A stretch of 64,000 nt of DNA from an uncultured Bdellovibrionales bacterium (GTDB lineage: Bacteria; Bdellovibrionota; Bdellovibrionia; Bdellovibrionales; UBA1609): positions 174,910-238,909 of the forward strand of contig CAILEP010000008.1 in the NCBI GenBank assembly GCA_903833275.1, given 5' to 3'. Positions within the stretch are counted from its first letter, which is position 1, and every line of letters starts with the position of its first letter. This document shows, one piece after another, positions 33,732 to 43,046 of the stretch. The translations under genes were made by a program, and so were the position numbers. Below the pieces are notes generated by a model. The model did not search any database, had not been told where the DNA came from, and saw only the letters and a program-made list of their open reading frames with translations.

Positions 33732-35279
33732 ATGAAGTCTGCAAAAGAATGGCTATCAGCATTGGATATTCGCGAAGAAGATTTTGCGTCGTGGGCGCGT
33801 ATGGCCCCGTCGCAAGATTCGTTAACCTTTTGGTGCATCGACACTGGCAAAATAGATGGTTCACAATATATCAATTGGGCCCGCGATCATTTTGGTTTGG
33901 CGTCAGTCGAATCCAATTTTTTCGATACCGAACCCAATGTCGATTTTTGGCAAAAAATAGAATCAGTCGCCAATTGGTCAGCTGAAATGGTGCCGGTCGG
34001 CGAATGGGACAACACTGTATTTATTGCCTGCGTCGAACCACGCTCCGATGTGCGGTGGAGCTTTCCGGTTCGATATTTGCTGGCACTCCCCACTGATTTG
34101 AAGAAATACTGGAGCAATTTGCAAACCACGAAAGAGCGAAGTTTCGCTGGTATACCGTCGACCCCTGACAAGCAAGTGACAGTGCCCGCGACGACAATCA
34201 CAATTACCAAAACCGCCACGGCATCGAATATTGCGGCGGCATCGAATGTTACGGCTGCGCCGAATGTTGCGGCTGCGCCGAATGTTGCGGCTGCGCCGAA
34301 TATTGCGGCTGCGCCGATGCCCCCACCCGCGCGCTTGCCGAGCGAAGTTGAAGAGCCGGCGGGGCTCAATCTTTCAGCCATGAATTTAAATCCTGCTGTT
34401 AAAGAACGCGACTATTTGGCCGAACTTGCCAATGAAGTAAAAAAACCTGGCGCCGATGCTAATTTTTCGGGGCCCGATAATCTCAATTGGCAACCCAAGG
34501 CAGCTTCTGAAGCCGCGACGGCGCCTGACGGGATCGTGATTGATTTCGGCGGAGCACAAAACGCTCCACCGCCAGTGAATGCTGACACGTTAACGAGTGG
34601 CCCGCTCGAACTATCTCAAGAAACGTCAGAGCCCCCACCACCCTATGGCGGCGATGGCCCGACTGCTGCAGAATCAACTGGAGTTCTCGTGCTCGATGTT
34701 GCCCCCTCTGAGACAAAAGTAAATTTTGAGCTGACCACAAGCGCCTACAGCGTAAACGTTGTACCGTTAAAACCGAGCGCGCCGCCACAAGCCGCTCCAC
34801 CAGAGATGGCTCCGCCACCGGTGCCATTGGCAACAACTACGGCCGCACCTCCAGCAATGCGCTATATTCGAATGTTGCCTGAATTTAAAATGACCTTTGA
34901 AGGCGGGATGATTCTCGAAGTAGAAAATGATAATTTTACGCCTGTATGTTGGGACGAAGCCTTTAAGCCTTCTTCGCCGAAGGCCCAAAAAGTTTGGAAC
35001 CTTAACCCTCCGAGCGCCTTTCGCGTCGCATATCGCACGGGTCTACCCTATTTAGGGCAAGTCATTGAAACCCCACTCAATCGAGATTTTTTCACGTCGT
35101 GGGGCTTTATCAATCTGCCAAAAATTGTGTTAGTGCGCCCGATGAAAAATGGCACGGCGACAACACATCTTATTGTTTGCGTATCCGATGGCCTGAAGAA
35201 GAATCATTTGCTTCTCAGCGAAGGCGATCGTTTAGCCGATTTATTCAGCGAAATTTTAAATCTTAAAATGGCGGCCTAG
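33732..35279 (+). CDS. hypothetical protein with an Ala/Pro-rich repetitive linker
   Basis: 515 residues, no signal peptide. An ordered N-terminal part (1-140, Trp-rich: KEWLSALDIREEDFASWARM...) is joined by a long Ala/Pro/Asn linker (about 155-370, including near-perfect AAAPNV repeats) to a C-terminal domain (RYIRMLPEFKMTFEGGMILEVENDN...). The layout suggests two folded modules on a flexible tether, possibly a scaffold. Family unknown. ATG at 33732 chosen over GTG at 33729. The 3' end overlaps tsaE by four bases, convergent. Confidence 0.75.
   Translation: MKSAKEWLSALDIREEDFASWARMAPSQDSLTFWCIDTGKIDGSQYINWARDHFGLASVESNFFDTEPNVDFWQKIESVANWSAEMVPVGEWDNTVFIACVEPRSDVRWSFPVRYLLALPTDLKKYWSNLQTTKERSFAGIPSTPDKQVTVPATTITITKTATASNIAAASNVTAAPNVAAAPNVAAAPNIAAAPMPPPARLPSEVEEPAGLNLSAMNLNPAVKERDYLAELANEVKKPGADANFSGPDNLNWQPKAASEAATAPDGIVIDFGGAQNAPPPVNADTLTSGPLELSQETSEPPPPYGGDGPTAAESTGVLVLDVAPSETKVNFELTTSAYSVNVVPLKPSAPPQAAPPEMAPPPVPLATTTAAPPAMRYIRMLPEFKMTFEGGMILEVENDNFTPVCWDEAFKPSSPKAQKVWNLNPPSAFRVAYRTGLPYLGQVIETPLNRDFFTSWGFINLPKIVLVRPMKNGTATTHLIVCVSDGLKKNHLLLSEGDRLADLFSEILNLKMAA
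34215..34319 (+). repeat. tandem 18-bp repeats in the linker of the preceding gene
   Basis: Five full units and a partial one of (G/A)CGGC(T/G)GC(G/A)(C/T)CGAATGTT-type sequence, each coding six residues (AAAPNV and variants). The middle copies are identical over 18 bases, so copy number is likely variable between strains. Confidence 0.85.
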
Positions 35280-35800
35280 CTCGCCTGCCAATGCGCTTCG
35301 AGCTGCCTCGATTGGCCATTCCAAGAAAAATTAAGAAAAAGAACTTCCCACCCTGGGGCAAAAAACGAACGGCTGGTTTGCTTTCGACTGCCATCCGGCG
35401 CGGCCCCAGTGAGGCGCTCTGCCCATTCGACAAAGACCAGCCCGCTCTTTTTCTCGAGAACGTCCCAAAAGCCAGCGCTCGCCAGATCGTCATCACTCTC
35501 AATGCGATAGAGGTCGAAATGATCTACTTGAGATTCAACATTACGAGTGCGAATCTTATATGCCTGGTGCAGCGCGAATGTCGGGCTTGAAGCCCCTTCG
35601 TAACCCAGCTTGCGAAGAAAGACCTCGACGGTTTTGGTTTTACCGACGCCCAGTGGGCCTGAAATCAAAACCAATGACCGTGCAGGCATTGCTGAGAGTA
35701 AGGTCTCAACCGCTTTATCGAGATCGGCTAAACTGTTCAGTTGAAATATTTGAGCGATCGATTTTGGATTGCCACCGCCCGATGATGGGTCACGACTCAA
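35276..35800 (-). CDS. tsaE: tRNA t6A biosynthesis ATPase TsaE
   Basis: Small P-loop protein of the TsaBDE complex. Walker A GPLGVGKTKT, then SSPTFALHQAY, the family's DHFDLYRI, and FVEWAERL. It powers threonylcarbamoyl transfer to A37 of ANN-decoding tRNAs, the substrate later used by MtaB. Start overlaps the nnr stop by four bases; last gene of the murJ-tsaE block. Confidence 0.94.
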   Translation of the reverse strand: MSRDPSSGGGNPKSIAQIFQLNSLADLDKAVETLLSAMPARSLVLISGPLGVGKTKTVEVFLRKLGYEGASSPTFALHQAYKIRTRNVESQVDHFDLYRIESDDDLASAGFWDVLEKKSGLVFVEWAERLTGAAPDGSRKQTSRSFFAPGWEVLFLNFSWNGQSRQLEAHWQAS

Positions 35801-37311
35801 AATACGGCCCCTTTTGAAATTCGCGTCAGCAGAGCCCCCAGCGAGTCTTTGAGATCGCTCGGGTTAAGCGATCGTTTGTCATTGCCCGCGCGCACCCATT
35901 CGTCAGCCAGCCTTCCATGAATATAAGCGGCGGTCGACGTCGCCTGAACAGTTTCGAGCCCTTGCGCCAAAAGCCCGCCGATCATGCCGGTCAAAACATC
36001 GCCCGACCCAGCCTTCGCCAATGCGGCATTGCCGGCGCTAATCACAAGGCATCGTTTACCGTGTGCAAGGACGCTACGATAGCCTTTGAGCAAAACATGA
36101 CAACCTGTGATTTTGGCGGCCTTAAGCGCCGCTTCGTATCGATCACGCTCAATTTCTTTCACGTCGCATTTCAATATGCGCGACAATTCGCCCGCATGAG
36201 GCGTCAGCACCCAAGTCTTGGGCAACGGAAACAACTTGGCCTTAACACAGACCGTGATCGCGTCAGCATCCAAAACCACTCTTTCTACTTTGAGATTTTT
36301 CAGGCGCTGAATGATCTGTGCTGTTTTATCATCCACACCCAAACCGGGGCCTACAGCGTAAGCCGTAATTTTTTTTAAATCCCAAATTTTTTCGTCGTCA
36401 ATATTAGTCGTGAGAACTTCTGGGGTCTGCTCAAGTTTTTTCAGTGGCAAATCACGCCCCGCCCAAGTCACGTACCCCGTGCCGATGCGATAAGCACTTT
36501 GCGAAGCGAGAATCCCGGATCCCCAGGTATTTTCTGCCCCCGCAAAAACAACAAGATGGCCATAATCTGATTTGTTGGTGAGATCTTTTCTGGTTGGCAA
36601 ATAACGTCGCGCCAATTTTTCATTGTATAAAAAGTGCGAAGTCGCGACTCCACGCAAACACTCGAACGGATAACCAATTGGCAGTACCCGCAATTTACCC
36701 ACATGCAAAGGCCCATCACCAACAAAGAAACCGGGCTTTGCCAATCCAAAGGTAAATGTCGCATGAGCCTTTATCGCAACGCTGGCAACCGCACCATTAT
36801 CAACATTCAACCCCGACGGAGTGTCCAAACTGACAATCGGCACCTTCAGGGCATTCATTTTCTCAATAAGCACGCGCAAGCCGCCGTCAATTTTCTTAGA
36901 AAGCCCAATACCAAAAATGGCGTCAACAATTAGTGTTGCCGACTTTATTTGATCTAGTTTTTTATCTTCTTTCTCAGCGTCCAGAATTCGAAGCCCATGC
37001 TTTTCGGCCCTATCGAGCTGAGTCTTGAACATGGGTGAACGCTTGGCCTTCGGAGCATATAAAATAACCAGAAGGTCGCGAAAACCCATCGAATGGAGAT
37101 GGCGAGCCATCACCAATCCGTCGCCGCCGTTATTGCCGGGGCCACAGACCACCGCGGTCAAACCGCGCGTCAGCTCTGGATAAAAATTTTGCTGAAGCTC
37201 ACGCGCCGCCATGAGACCGGCGGCCTCCATCAAAATATCATCGGTGAGCCCATAGGCCTTTCGAGCGAGATTGTCGATTTCGCGAGCTTGATTAGCGGTC
37301 ACCAATCGCAT
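35797..37311 (-). CDS. nnr: bifunctional NAD(P)H-hydrate epimerase / ADP-dependent dehydratase
   Basis: Fusion of YjeF_N epimerase (about 1-220; VVCGPGNNGGDGLVMARHL and SLDTPSGLNVDNG) and the ribokinase-like dehydratase (about 225-504; LTPHAGELSRIL, the catalytic GSGDVLTGMIGGLLAQG). It repairs hydrated NADH and NADPH. Four bases after glmM and overlapping tsaE, an arrangement seen in related genomes. Confidence 0.95.
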   Translation of the reverse strand: MRLVTANQAREIDNLARKAYGLTDDILMEAAGLMAARELQQNFYPELTRGLTAVVCGPGNNGGDGLVMARHLHSMGFRDLLVILYAPKAKRSPMFKTQLDRAEKHGLRILDAEKEDKKLDQIKSATLIVDAIFGIGLSKKIDGGLRVLIEKMNALKVPIVSLDTPSGLNVDNGAVASVAIKAHATFTFGLAKPGFFVGDGPLHVGKLRVLPIGYPFECLRGVATSHFLYNEKLARRYLPTRKDLTNKSDYGHLVVFAGAENTWGSGILASQSAYRIGTGYVTWAGRDLPLKKLEQTPEVLTTNIDDEKIWDLKKITAYAVGPGLGVDDKTAQIIQRLKNLKVERVVLDADAITVCVKAKLFPLPKTWVLTPHAGELSRILKCDVKEIERDRYEAALKAAKITGCHVLLKGYRSVLAHGKRCLVISAGNAALAKAGSGDVLTGMIGGLLAQGLETVQATSTAAYIHGRLADEWVRAGNDKRSLNPSDLKDSLGALLTRISKGAVF

Positions 37312-37315
37312 TTTG

Positions 37316-38707
37316 CTACTGCCCTAACTGCCGCTGCAAAAACTGCGCGATCTCTTCGGCAAAAATCGCGATCTGACGTTTATCGGGGCCTTCAACGAGA
37401 ACACGCACAACGGGCTCGGTGCCCGAGTAGCGCACGAAAATACGCCCGCGCCCTTTGAGCTGATCTTGAATTTTAAGAGTCAGCTCTTCATAGCCTTTAA
37501 TTGATTTAAGTTCGACACGCGACTTAACTCGCGCGTTCACCAGCGCCTGCGGCACATCGGTCATCACATCATTTAATTCACTCAATTTCTTACCGGTTGA
37601 GCGCATCACCGCTAGCACGTCAAGAGCGGCCACTGAGCCGTCACCCGTCGTACTGTGATCGAGACAAATAATATGGCCCGACTGTTCACCACCCAGGTTG
37701 TACCCACTTCGGCGCATCTCATCGACAATAAATTTATCGCCAACGTCGGTGCGCACGAGTTTAATTCCGTTAACGGCCAGGCAATGCTCGAGGCCGACGT
37801 TGCTCATTTCGGTGGCCACTACGACATCTTTTGCCAAACGCCCTTGCTTCTTTTTGTGCAATGCTGAAATTGCTAAAATATGATCGCCGTTTACTATACG
37901 TCCGCGCTCGTCAACCATGATGACTCGATCGGCATCGCCATCAAGCGAAATGCCAACGTCGGCACGAAACCGCAGCACCTCGTCACACGTTCGCGACGGA
38001 AAGAGCGCGCCCACTTTATCATTTATATTGCGACCATTCGGTTCGTTGCCAATCACAAGAACCTCAGCCCCCAGCTCTTCAAATACAGCCGGAGCCACTT
38101 TGTATGCCGCCCCATGCGCGCAATCGAGCACAATTCGCATCCCATCCAAATTCAAATTAAGCGGGAAGGTATTTTTCGCATAGACAATATAGCGTCCATC
38201 GGCGTCATCGATGCGACGTGTGCGACCAACCGCATCCGAGTCTTCAAGGTGATTCGTGAGACTATCGTCCCAAACAAGCCGCTCAATTTCTTCTTCCATC
38301 GATTGCGGGATTTTAAACCCATCTGACCCAAAAATTTTGATTCCGTTATCTTGATAAGCATTGTGTGAAGCCGAAATCACCACGCCCGCATCAGCTCGCA
38401 TATTTTGGGCGACAAAACCAATACCAGGGGTCGGCAGCGGGCCTGTCAACAGCACTCGTACACCCATCGAATTGAGACCGGAAGCCATCGCCTGTTCTAT
38501 CATATAACCTGAAAGCCTGGTGTCCTTGCCGATCAAAACCGTACGCTTGGCACCTTTGCGGCCAGGCAAACTCTTTAGAACATAACCCAGAGCCTGCCCC
38601 ACTCTCAACGCCAGGTCAGGAGTCATCGGATATTTATTCGCAGTGCCGCGAATACCATCGGTGCCGAAAAGTTTTTTTCGTGAATTCATGCGATCATCGC
38701 TACTCAT
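37316..38707 (-). CDS. glmM: phosphoglucosamine mutase GlmM
   Basis: Converts glucosamine-6-phosphate to glucosamine-1-phosphate for peptidoglycan and LPS. The phosphoserine loop is VISASHNAYQDNGIKIFG; the metal site DGDADR and the C-terminal phosphate-binding RYSGTEPVVRV are intact. It sits directly after cdaA and cdaR, the classic cluster in which CdaR and GlmM modulate the diadenylate cyclase. Overlaps cdaR by four bases. Confidence 0.96.
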   Translation of the reverse strand: MSSDDRMNSRKKLFGTDGIRGTANKYPMTPDLALRVGQALGYVLKSLPGRKGAKRTVLIGKDTRLSGYMIEQAMASGLNSMGVRVLLTGPLPTPGIGFVAQNMRADAGVVISASHNAYQDNGIKIFGSDGFKIPQSMEEEIERLVWDDSLTNHLEDSDAVGRTRRIDDADGRYIVYAKNTFPLNLNLDGMRIVLDCAHGAAYKVAPAVFEELGAEVLVIGNEPNGRNINDKVGALFPSRTCDEVLRFRADVGISLDGDADRVIMVDERGRIVNGDHILAISALHKKKQGRLAKDVVVATEMSNVGLEHCLAVNGIKLVRTDVGDKFIVDEMRRSGYNLGGEQSGHIICLDHSTTGDGSVAALDVLAVMRSTGKKLSELNDVMTDVPQALVNARVKSRVELKSIKGYEELTLKIQDQLKGRGRIFVRYSGTEPVVRVLVEGPDKRQIAIFAEEIAQFLQRQLGQ

Positions 38708-39108
38708 GGTTTTTTCACCTCTTGAATTGTGAGTTCAACTTCGGTTGGGGCCACCGAAACTAACTTAAGGCCCACGGGCAAATTAATATCAGTCGGGCGA
38801 ATCGCAATTCTTCGAACGCCCTCGGGCTCATTAGTAAGATTAAGCGTAACGGCGTTGCTGGCTTGGCTAAACTTGTTGAGCAAATGCCGAGGCCCCTTGA
38901 CCTCTACTTGCACAGTTCGATCACGTAAACTGGTAGCTACAAAATTGGGCCGCAAAACAAACTCCAGCTCCATTGATCGCAAAAGCAGCGCGTCTTTCTG
39001 GCCATAAAGAGTCGTCGCCCAAATAGCCAAGGCCACTACTAAAGCCACTAGCTTGTAAAGCCAGTTATTCAAAATTGCATCGCTGGCCATCGGTAATGCT
39101 GACTTCAT
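38704..39108 (-). CDS. cdaR: CdaR-like membrane protein with one YbbR domain
   Basis: 134 residues. One N-terminal membrane helix (LYKLVALVVALAIWATTLYG) then a single YbbR repeat (VQVEVKGPRHLLNKFSQASNAVTLNLT...). Firmicute CdaR proteins have several YbbR repeats, so this is a short version. It probably tunes CdaA. ATG at 39108 has GGAG upstream and overlaps the cdaA stop by four bases. Confidence 0.85.
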   Translation of the reverse strand: MKSALPMASDAILNNWLYKLVALVVALAIWATTLYGQKDALLLRSMELEFVLRPNFVATSLRDRTVQVEVKGPRHLLNKFSQASNAVTLNLTNEPEGVRRIAIRPTDINLPVGLKLVSVAPTEVELTIQEVKKP

Positions 39109-39911
39109 GTCACCGCACTCCACTCAGGCTGAATTTTAACACCAAGCTCTTGGTAAAGCTCTTTGCGGAGAGTGGCCTGATCAAGCCCATTTAAAAAATG
39201 TTCTCCGTGCGAGAGACTTACAGATCGATTCTCTTCGCTCACAATCACAATGAGTGCATCTGTCTGCTCAGCTAGGCCAAAAGCCGCGCGATGCCGCGTG
39301 CCCATATTTTTATCTAGCACTGGGTTTTTTGACAGCGGCAAAAAATTACCGGCCGAAAATATACGACCGTTTCGAATAATTAGAGCGCCGTCATGAAGCG
39401 GGCTCGTCGGTGAAAATATCGCATTTAAAACTTCAGCCGAAATCTCAGAGTCAATTTCAGTGCCCGACTCGACAAAATAATCGACGACAATTTCACGCTC
39501 GATCACGATCAGAGCGCCCATGCCTTTCTGGGCAAGCTGCATTGCCCCTTGGGCAACCTCTTCTATGTTATGACGAGCCTCCATAGACGAACTGCCCAAC
39601 AAAAACGGATTGGAGCCAATTTGAGCCAGGGCACGGCGAATCTCGGCCTGAAACAAAATCACCACAATTAAGAATAGATTTGAAAAGAACAACTCAAGCA
39701 ACCAATTGAAGGTCACGAGCTGTTGCCAAATACTGATAAAGTAGGCAATGGCAAGCACTCCCATGCCCGAAAGAATTTGCACCGCGCCTGATTTCTTAGT
39801 TAGCAAAAGGGCGCGATAGACCACGGCCCAAACAAGAATGAGATCAACGCAATCGCGCAGAGTGATCTGACTAATTAAGAAATGCAGATTACTACTTCTC
39901 AGTACATTCAA
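39105..39911 (-). CDS. cdaA: diadenylate cyclase CdaA (c-di-AMP synthase)
   Basis: Three N-terminal membrane helices, then the DisA_N catalytic domain with the two hallmarks DGALIIRNG and GTRHRAAFGLAEQTDA. It makes c-di-AMP from two ATP at the membrane. TTG start with an AGAGGG site eight bases upstream. Between ftsH (37-base gap) and cdaR. c-di-AMP typically governs osmotic and cell-wall balance; no c-di-AMP target or phosphodiesterase was recognised in the window. Confidence 0.95.
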   Translation of the reverse strand: MNVLRSSNLHFLISQITLRDCVDLILVWAVVYRALLLTKKSGAVQILSGMGVLAIAYFISIWQQLVTFNWLLELFFSNLFLIVVILFQAEIRRALAQIGSNPFLLGSSSMEARHNIEEVAQGAMQLAQKGMGALIVIEREIVVDYFVESGTEIDSEISAEVLNAIFSPTSPLHDGALIIRNGRIFSAGNFLPLSKNPVLDKNMGTRHRAAFGLAEQTDALIVIVSEENRSVSLSHGEHFLNGLDQATLRKELYQELGVKIQPEWSAVT

Positions 39912-39948
39912 CGTTGCGCCCTCTTGATCACCAGAAACAAAGCACGTC

Positions 39949-41931
39949 TTATGCTGTTACTGGCCCCGGGTTGCCCATGGGGTCGCGCGAACCTGAGCCG
40001 GCCGCGGCGATCTGTTTTCGTTTCTCTTCTTCATTCTGCTGCGCTGCTAATTTTTGCTCATCGTCTAATTTCGACTTAGCCACGGCTCGACGACTGGTGA
40101 TCTCCTCTAACGGAGTCCCCTTAATCAAAAGATCCACTTCTTCACCGTCGATTGTTTCGTGCTCAAGCAAGGCATTGGCTATCCCATGCAAGGCGCTGAT
40201 GTGGGTATTTATAATATCGAGAGCTTTCTCTCTGCCGGCCATTACGATTCGTTTCACTTCACCGTCAACCTCTTGGGCCTTTGATTCTGAATAGTCGCGG
40301 TGTTGGGTCGATTGCATCCCCAAAAAGACCGGGCCTTCGCGCTTCTCTAGAGCCAAGGGGCCAATTTTTTCACTCATGCCCCACTCACACACCATGCTGC
40401 GAGCAAGGGCTGTAGCACGCTCGATGTCATTGCCGGCACCCGTCGTGTAATCTTTAAAAATAATTTCTTCAGCGGCGCGACCACCGAATAAAAACGCAAT
40501 TGAATTTTCAGCTTTGCTCTTTGTGAGATTAAGCATGTCTTCTTTCGGCAAAGTTTGAGTCACACCGAGCGCCATACCGCGCGGGATAATCGAAACTTTA
40601 TGAATCGGGTCCATACCCGGTATAATTCGCCCGACCAATGTGTGACCCGCTTCGTGATATGCTGTGATTCGCTTATCTTCCTCACTCACGATCATCGACT
40701 TACGTTCACTGCCCATCAAAATTTTGTCTTTGGCTTTTTCAAAATCATCCATTTCTATTTTGCTCTTGTCAGTGCGAGCCGCGACCAGCGCTGCTTCATT
40801 GACGAGATTCTCAAGATCGGCACCGCTAAAACCGGGCGTGCCTCGTGCGATTTTCGCAATGTCGACATTTGACGCCAAGGGTGTTTTACGACTGTGAACT
40901 CTAATAATTTGCTCTCGCCCGTTGAGATCGGGGCGATTGACGACCACTCGACGATCGAATCGACCCGGTCGCAAAAGCGCGGGGTCAAGAACATCGGGTC
41001 TGTTCGTGGCGGCAATTAATATAACGCCTTCATTGCTCTCAAAGCCGTCCATTTCAACCAGCAATTGATTCAAGGTTTGCTCTCTCTCATCGTGGCCGCC
41101 GCCCATCCCGGCACCGCGATGACGTCCCACTGCATCGATCTCATCGATGAAAATTAAGCAAGGAGCATTTTTCTTGCCCTGTTCGAATAGATCGCGCACG
41201 CGGCTCGCACCGACACCAACGAACATTTCGACAAAGTCAGAGCCAGAAATAGTAAAAAACGGCACGCTCGCCTCACCTGCCACAGCGCGCGCAAGCAAAG
41301 TCTTACCGGTACCAGGCGAACCAACAAGCAACACGCCCTTCGGGATACGACCACCAAGGCGAGTGAATTTTTTCGGATCTTTCAAAAACTGAACAATCTC
41401 AACAAGCTCCTGCTTGGCCTCTTCAACACCGGCGACATCGCGAAAAGTAACGCGATTCTTATTTTCAGTTAGCAACCGCGCGCGCGATTTGCCGAAGCTC
41501 ATGGCCTTGCCACCGCCCGATTGAATCTGCCGAAAGAGAAACATAAACATCACAATAATCAAAATGAGTGGCAGCCAATTGAGAAAAAGTGACGTCACGA
41601 GCGAATTGTCGTTACGCTCGTAATTGGGCACGAGACCATTTTCTACGACAAGCTTGTAACCATCAGTGTCGGTGTTACCGAAAAACTGAAAGCGCGTGGC
41701 CCCACCGTATTTATCGCGAAATTGATCTTTCAATTCGCCGAGAATTTCGCCTTCGCGAAAGGTCACAGATTTGACCTCACCGGCTTTGAGCGCCTCGACA
41801 AATTTTCGATTGTCAAAGTCTCTAACAACTAGGTGACGCTGGGCTTGGTACATCTGAAAAAACAAAACACCAAGAACCAAGAATATCGCCCACAGAGCCA
41901 ACGTTTTTTGTGAATTTCGCATTCTGAACAA
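39949..41931 (-). CDS. ftsH: ATP-dependent zinc metalloprotease FtsH
   Basis: 660 residues: two N-terminal transmembrane segments flanking a periplasmic domain, AAA+ ATPase with [17 protein letters not shown] and [15 protein letters not shown], the SRH arginines ([19 protein letters not shown]), and the zinc site HEAGH. It degrades misfolded membrane proteins and short-lived regulators. GAGAGG ribosome-binding site upstream of the ATG. Confidence 0.98.
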   Translation of the reverse strand: MFRMRNSQKTLALWAIFLVLGVLFFQMYQAQRHLVVRDFDNRKFVEALKAGEVKSVTFREGEILGELKDQFRDKYGGATRFQFFGNTDTDGYKLVVENGLVPNYERNDNSLVTSLFLNWLPLILIIVMFMFLFRQIQSGGGKAMSFGKSRARLLTENKNRVTFRDVAGVEEAKQELVEIVQFLKDPKKFTRLGGRIPKGVLLVGSPGTGKTLLARAVAGEASVPFFTISGSDFVEMFVGVGASRVRDLFEQGKKNAPCLIFIDEIDAVGRHRGAGMGGGHDEREQTLNQLLVEMDGFESNEGVILIAATNRPDVLDPALLRPGRFDRRVVVNRPDLNGREQIIRVHSRKTPLASNVDIAKIARGTPGFSGADLENLVNEAALVAARTDKSKIEMDDFEKAKDKILMGSERKSMIVSEEDKRITAYHEAGHTLVGRIIPGMDPIHKVSIIPRGMALGVTQTLPKEDMLNLTKSKAENSIAFLFGGRAAEEIIFKDYTTGAGNDIERATALARSMVCEWGMSEKIGPLALEKREGPVFLGMQSTQHRDYSESKAQEVDGEVKRIVMAGREKALDIINTHISALHGIANALLEHETIDGEEVDLLIKGTPLEEITSRRAVAKSKLDDEQKLAAQQNEEEKRKQIAAAGSGSRDPMGNPGPVTA

Positions 41932-42013
41932 CCTCTCGCAATATGCAGCTCAATTGTCCGGCAAAGAAATGCAGGACTTTATAATCCTAACACGAACAGC
42001 CGCCTCTCACAAA

Positions 42014-43006
42014 TTAAGAGCGTAACTTGACCGCTTTGATTTGCTCCGCATTAATGCGCCATTGGTGCTTTAGTAGTGAAAATGTGAATTCAACTCGGCG
42101 ATTGTCAAGACGACGAATCAATTCATCTATCTGGCTCTGCCTATAATCGCTTATACCTATACGAACGATATAGTGAGCAATCACCTTTCGCTGCTGTTCT
42201 CGACCCAACTTTATAAACTTTGGTCGCGATAGAGCCTCTTTGCGTGCCGTCTTAGGTGAGCCTTTTTCGATACCAACCAACCCATCGGCTAGCACGGGCC
42301 CACTGGCCTCTCTGGCGATGGTCGCAAGAGAACGGGCTAAAGACTTGGTCGCGCCCCTGCTTTTACGCTCTAGCTCGGGTAGCCACTTCTGACGCAACCA
42401 GTTGCGCATGGGTTCAATGGATTGGTTGCTAGGGTCCTGGCAGTGTTTAATTTTCAATTTCTTGGCTAAAGCCCGAACCTCTGCGCTTGAGAAAATCAAC
42501 AGAGGTCGTAGGCGCCCAGCGCGCAAAAATTCGATCCCGCGTAAACCAGTTAGTGAGGTGCCTCGAATCAAACGTAAAAGTTGAGTCTCAAGCAGATCAT
42601 CTCGGTGGTGGGCCGTTACTGTCAGCGCGTCTTTGCGCCACCCCGCCTTTACCTCTTCGATCGCCTGATAGCGAAACTCACGACAGTCATTTTCGCTCAT
42701 CAGTTTTCGCCGCGAACGTCGAGTAAAAAACCGGATATTGAGCTCGGCACACGCCCTTTTCACAAACCCTTGCGCACGGTCTCGAAACGCTTTCTGCCCA
42801 GCCGGCAGAGAAACCGGCCCGTGATGAATATGCACCACCGCCAAATCTCTCGCCAAAAGTGGTCGCAACCGAGCAAACAATTGCAACAGCACCATAGAGT
42901 CAACGCCGCCCGAAACCGCCAGCAAAAAGGGCTCGCTCTTAAGGTCGCTGGCGCGAAGTTCGCGCATAAGTTGGTGTTCTTCTGGCAAAAACTTTATTGG
43001 CTTCAT
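42014..43006 (-). CDS. tilS: tRNA(Ile)-lysidine synthetase TilS
   Basis: PP-loop SGGVDSMVLL near residues 33-42 with HIHHGP and THHRDDLLETQLLRL-like segments (TAHHRDDLLET). It modifies C34 of tRNA-Ile2(CAT) so that it reads AUA. At 330 residues it has the catalytic and a short central domain and no extended C-terminal domain. Upstream of ftsH as in many bacteria. Confidence 0.93.
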   Translation of the reverse strand: MKPIKFLPEEHQLMRELRASDLKSEPFLLAVSGGVDSMVLLQLFARLRPLLARDLAVVHIHHGPVSLPAGQKAFRDRAQGFVKRACAELNIRFFTRRSRRKLMSENDCREFRYQAIEEVKAGWRKDALTVTAHHRDDLLETQLLRLIRGTSLTGLRGIEFLRAGRLRPLLIFSSAEVRALAKKLKIKHCQDPSNQSIEPMRNWLRQKWLPELERKSRGATKSLARSLATIAREASGPVLADGLVGIEKGSPKTARKEALSRPKFIKLGREQQRKVIAHYIVRIGISDYRQSQIDELIRRLDNRRVEFTFSLLKHQWRINAEQIKAVKLRS

Positions 43007-43046
43007 TTGAGATGCGCAGACTACCCGTCATAACGTTCAATGACAA

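Noticed and set aside
34215..34319. CRISPR-like regular repeats
   Set aside because: Units are contiguous without spacers, in frame, and encode a low-complexity protein linker.
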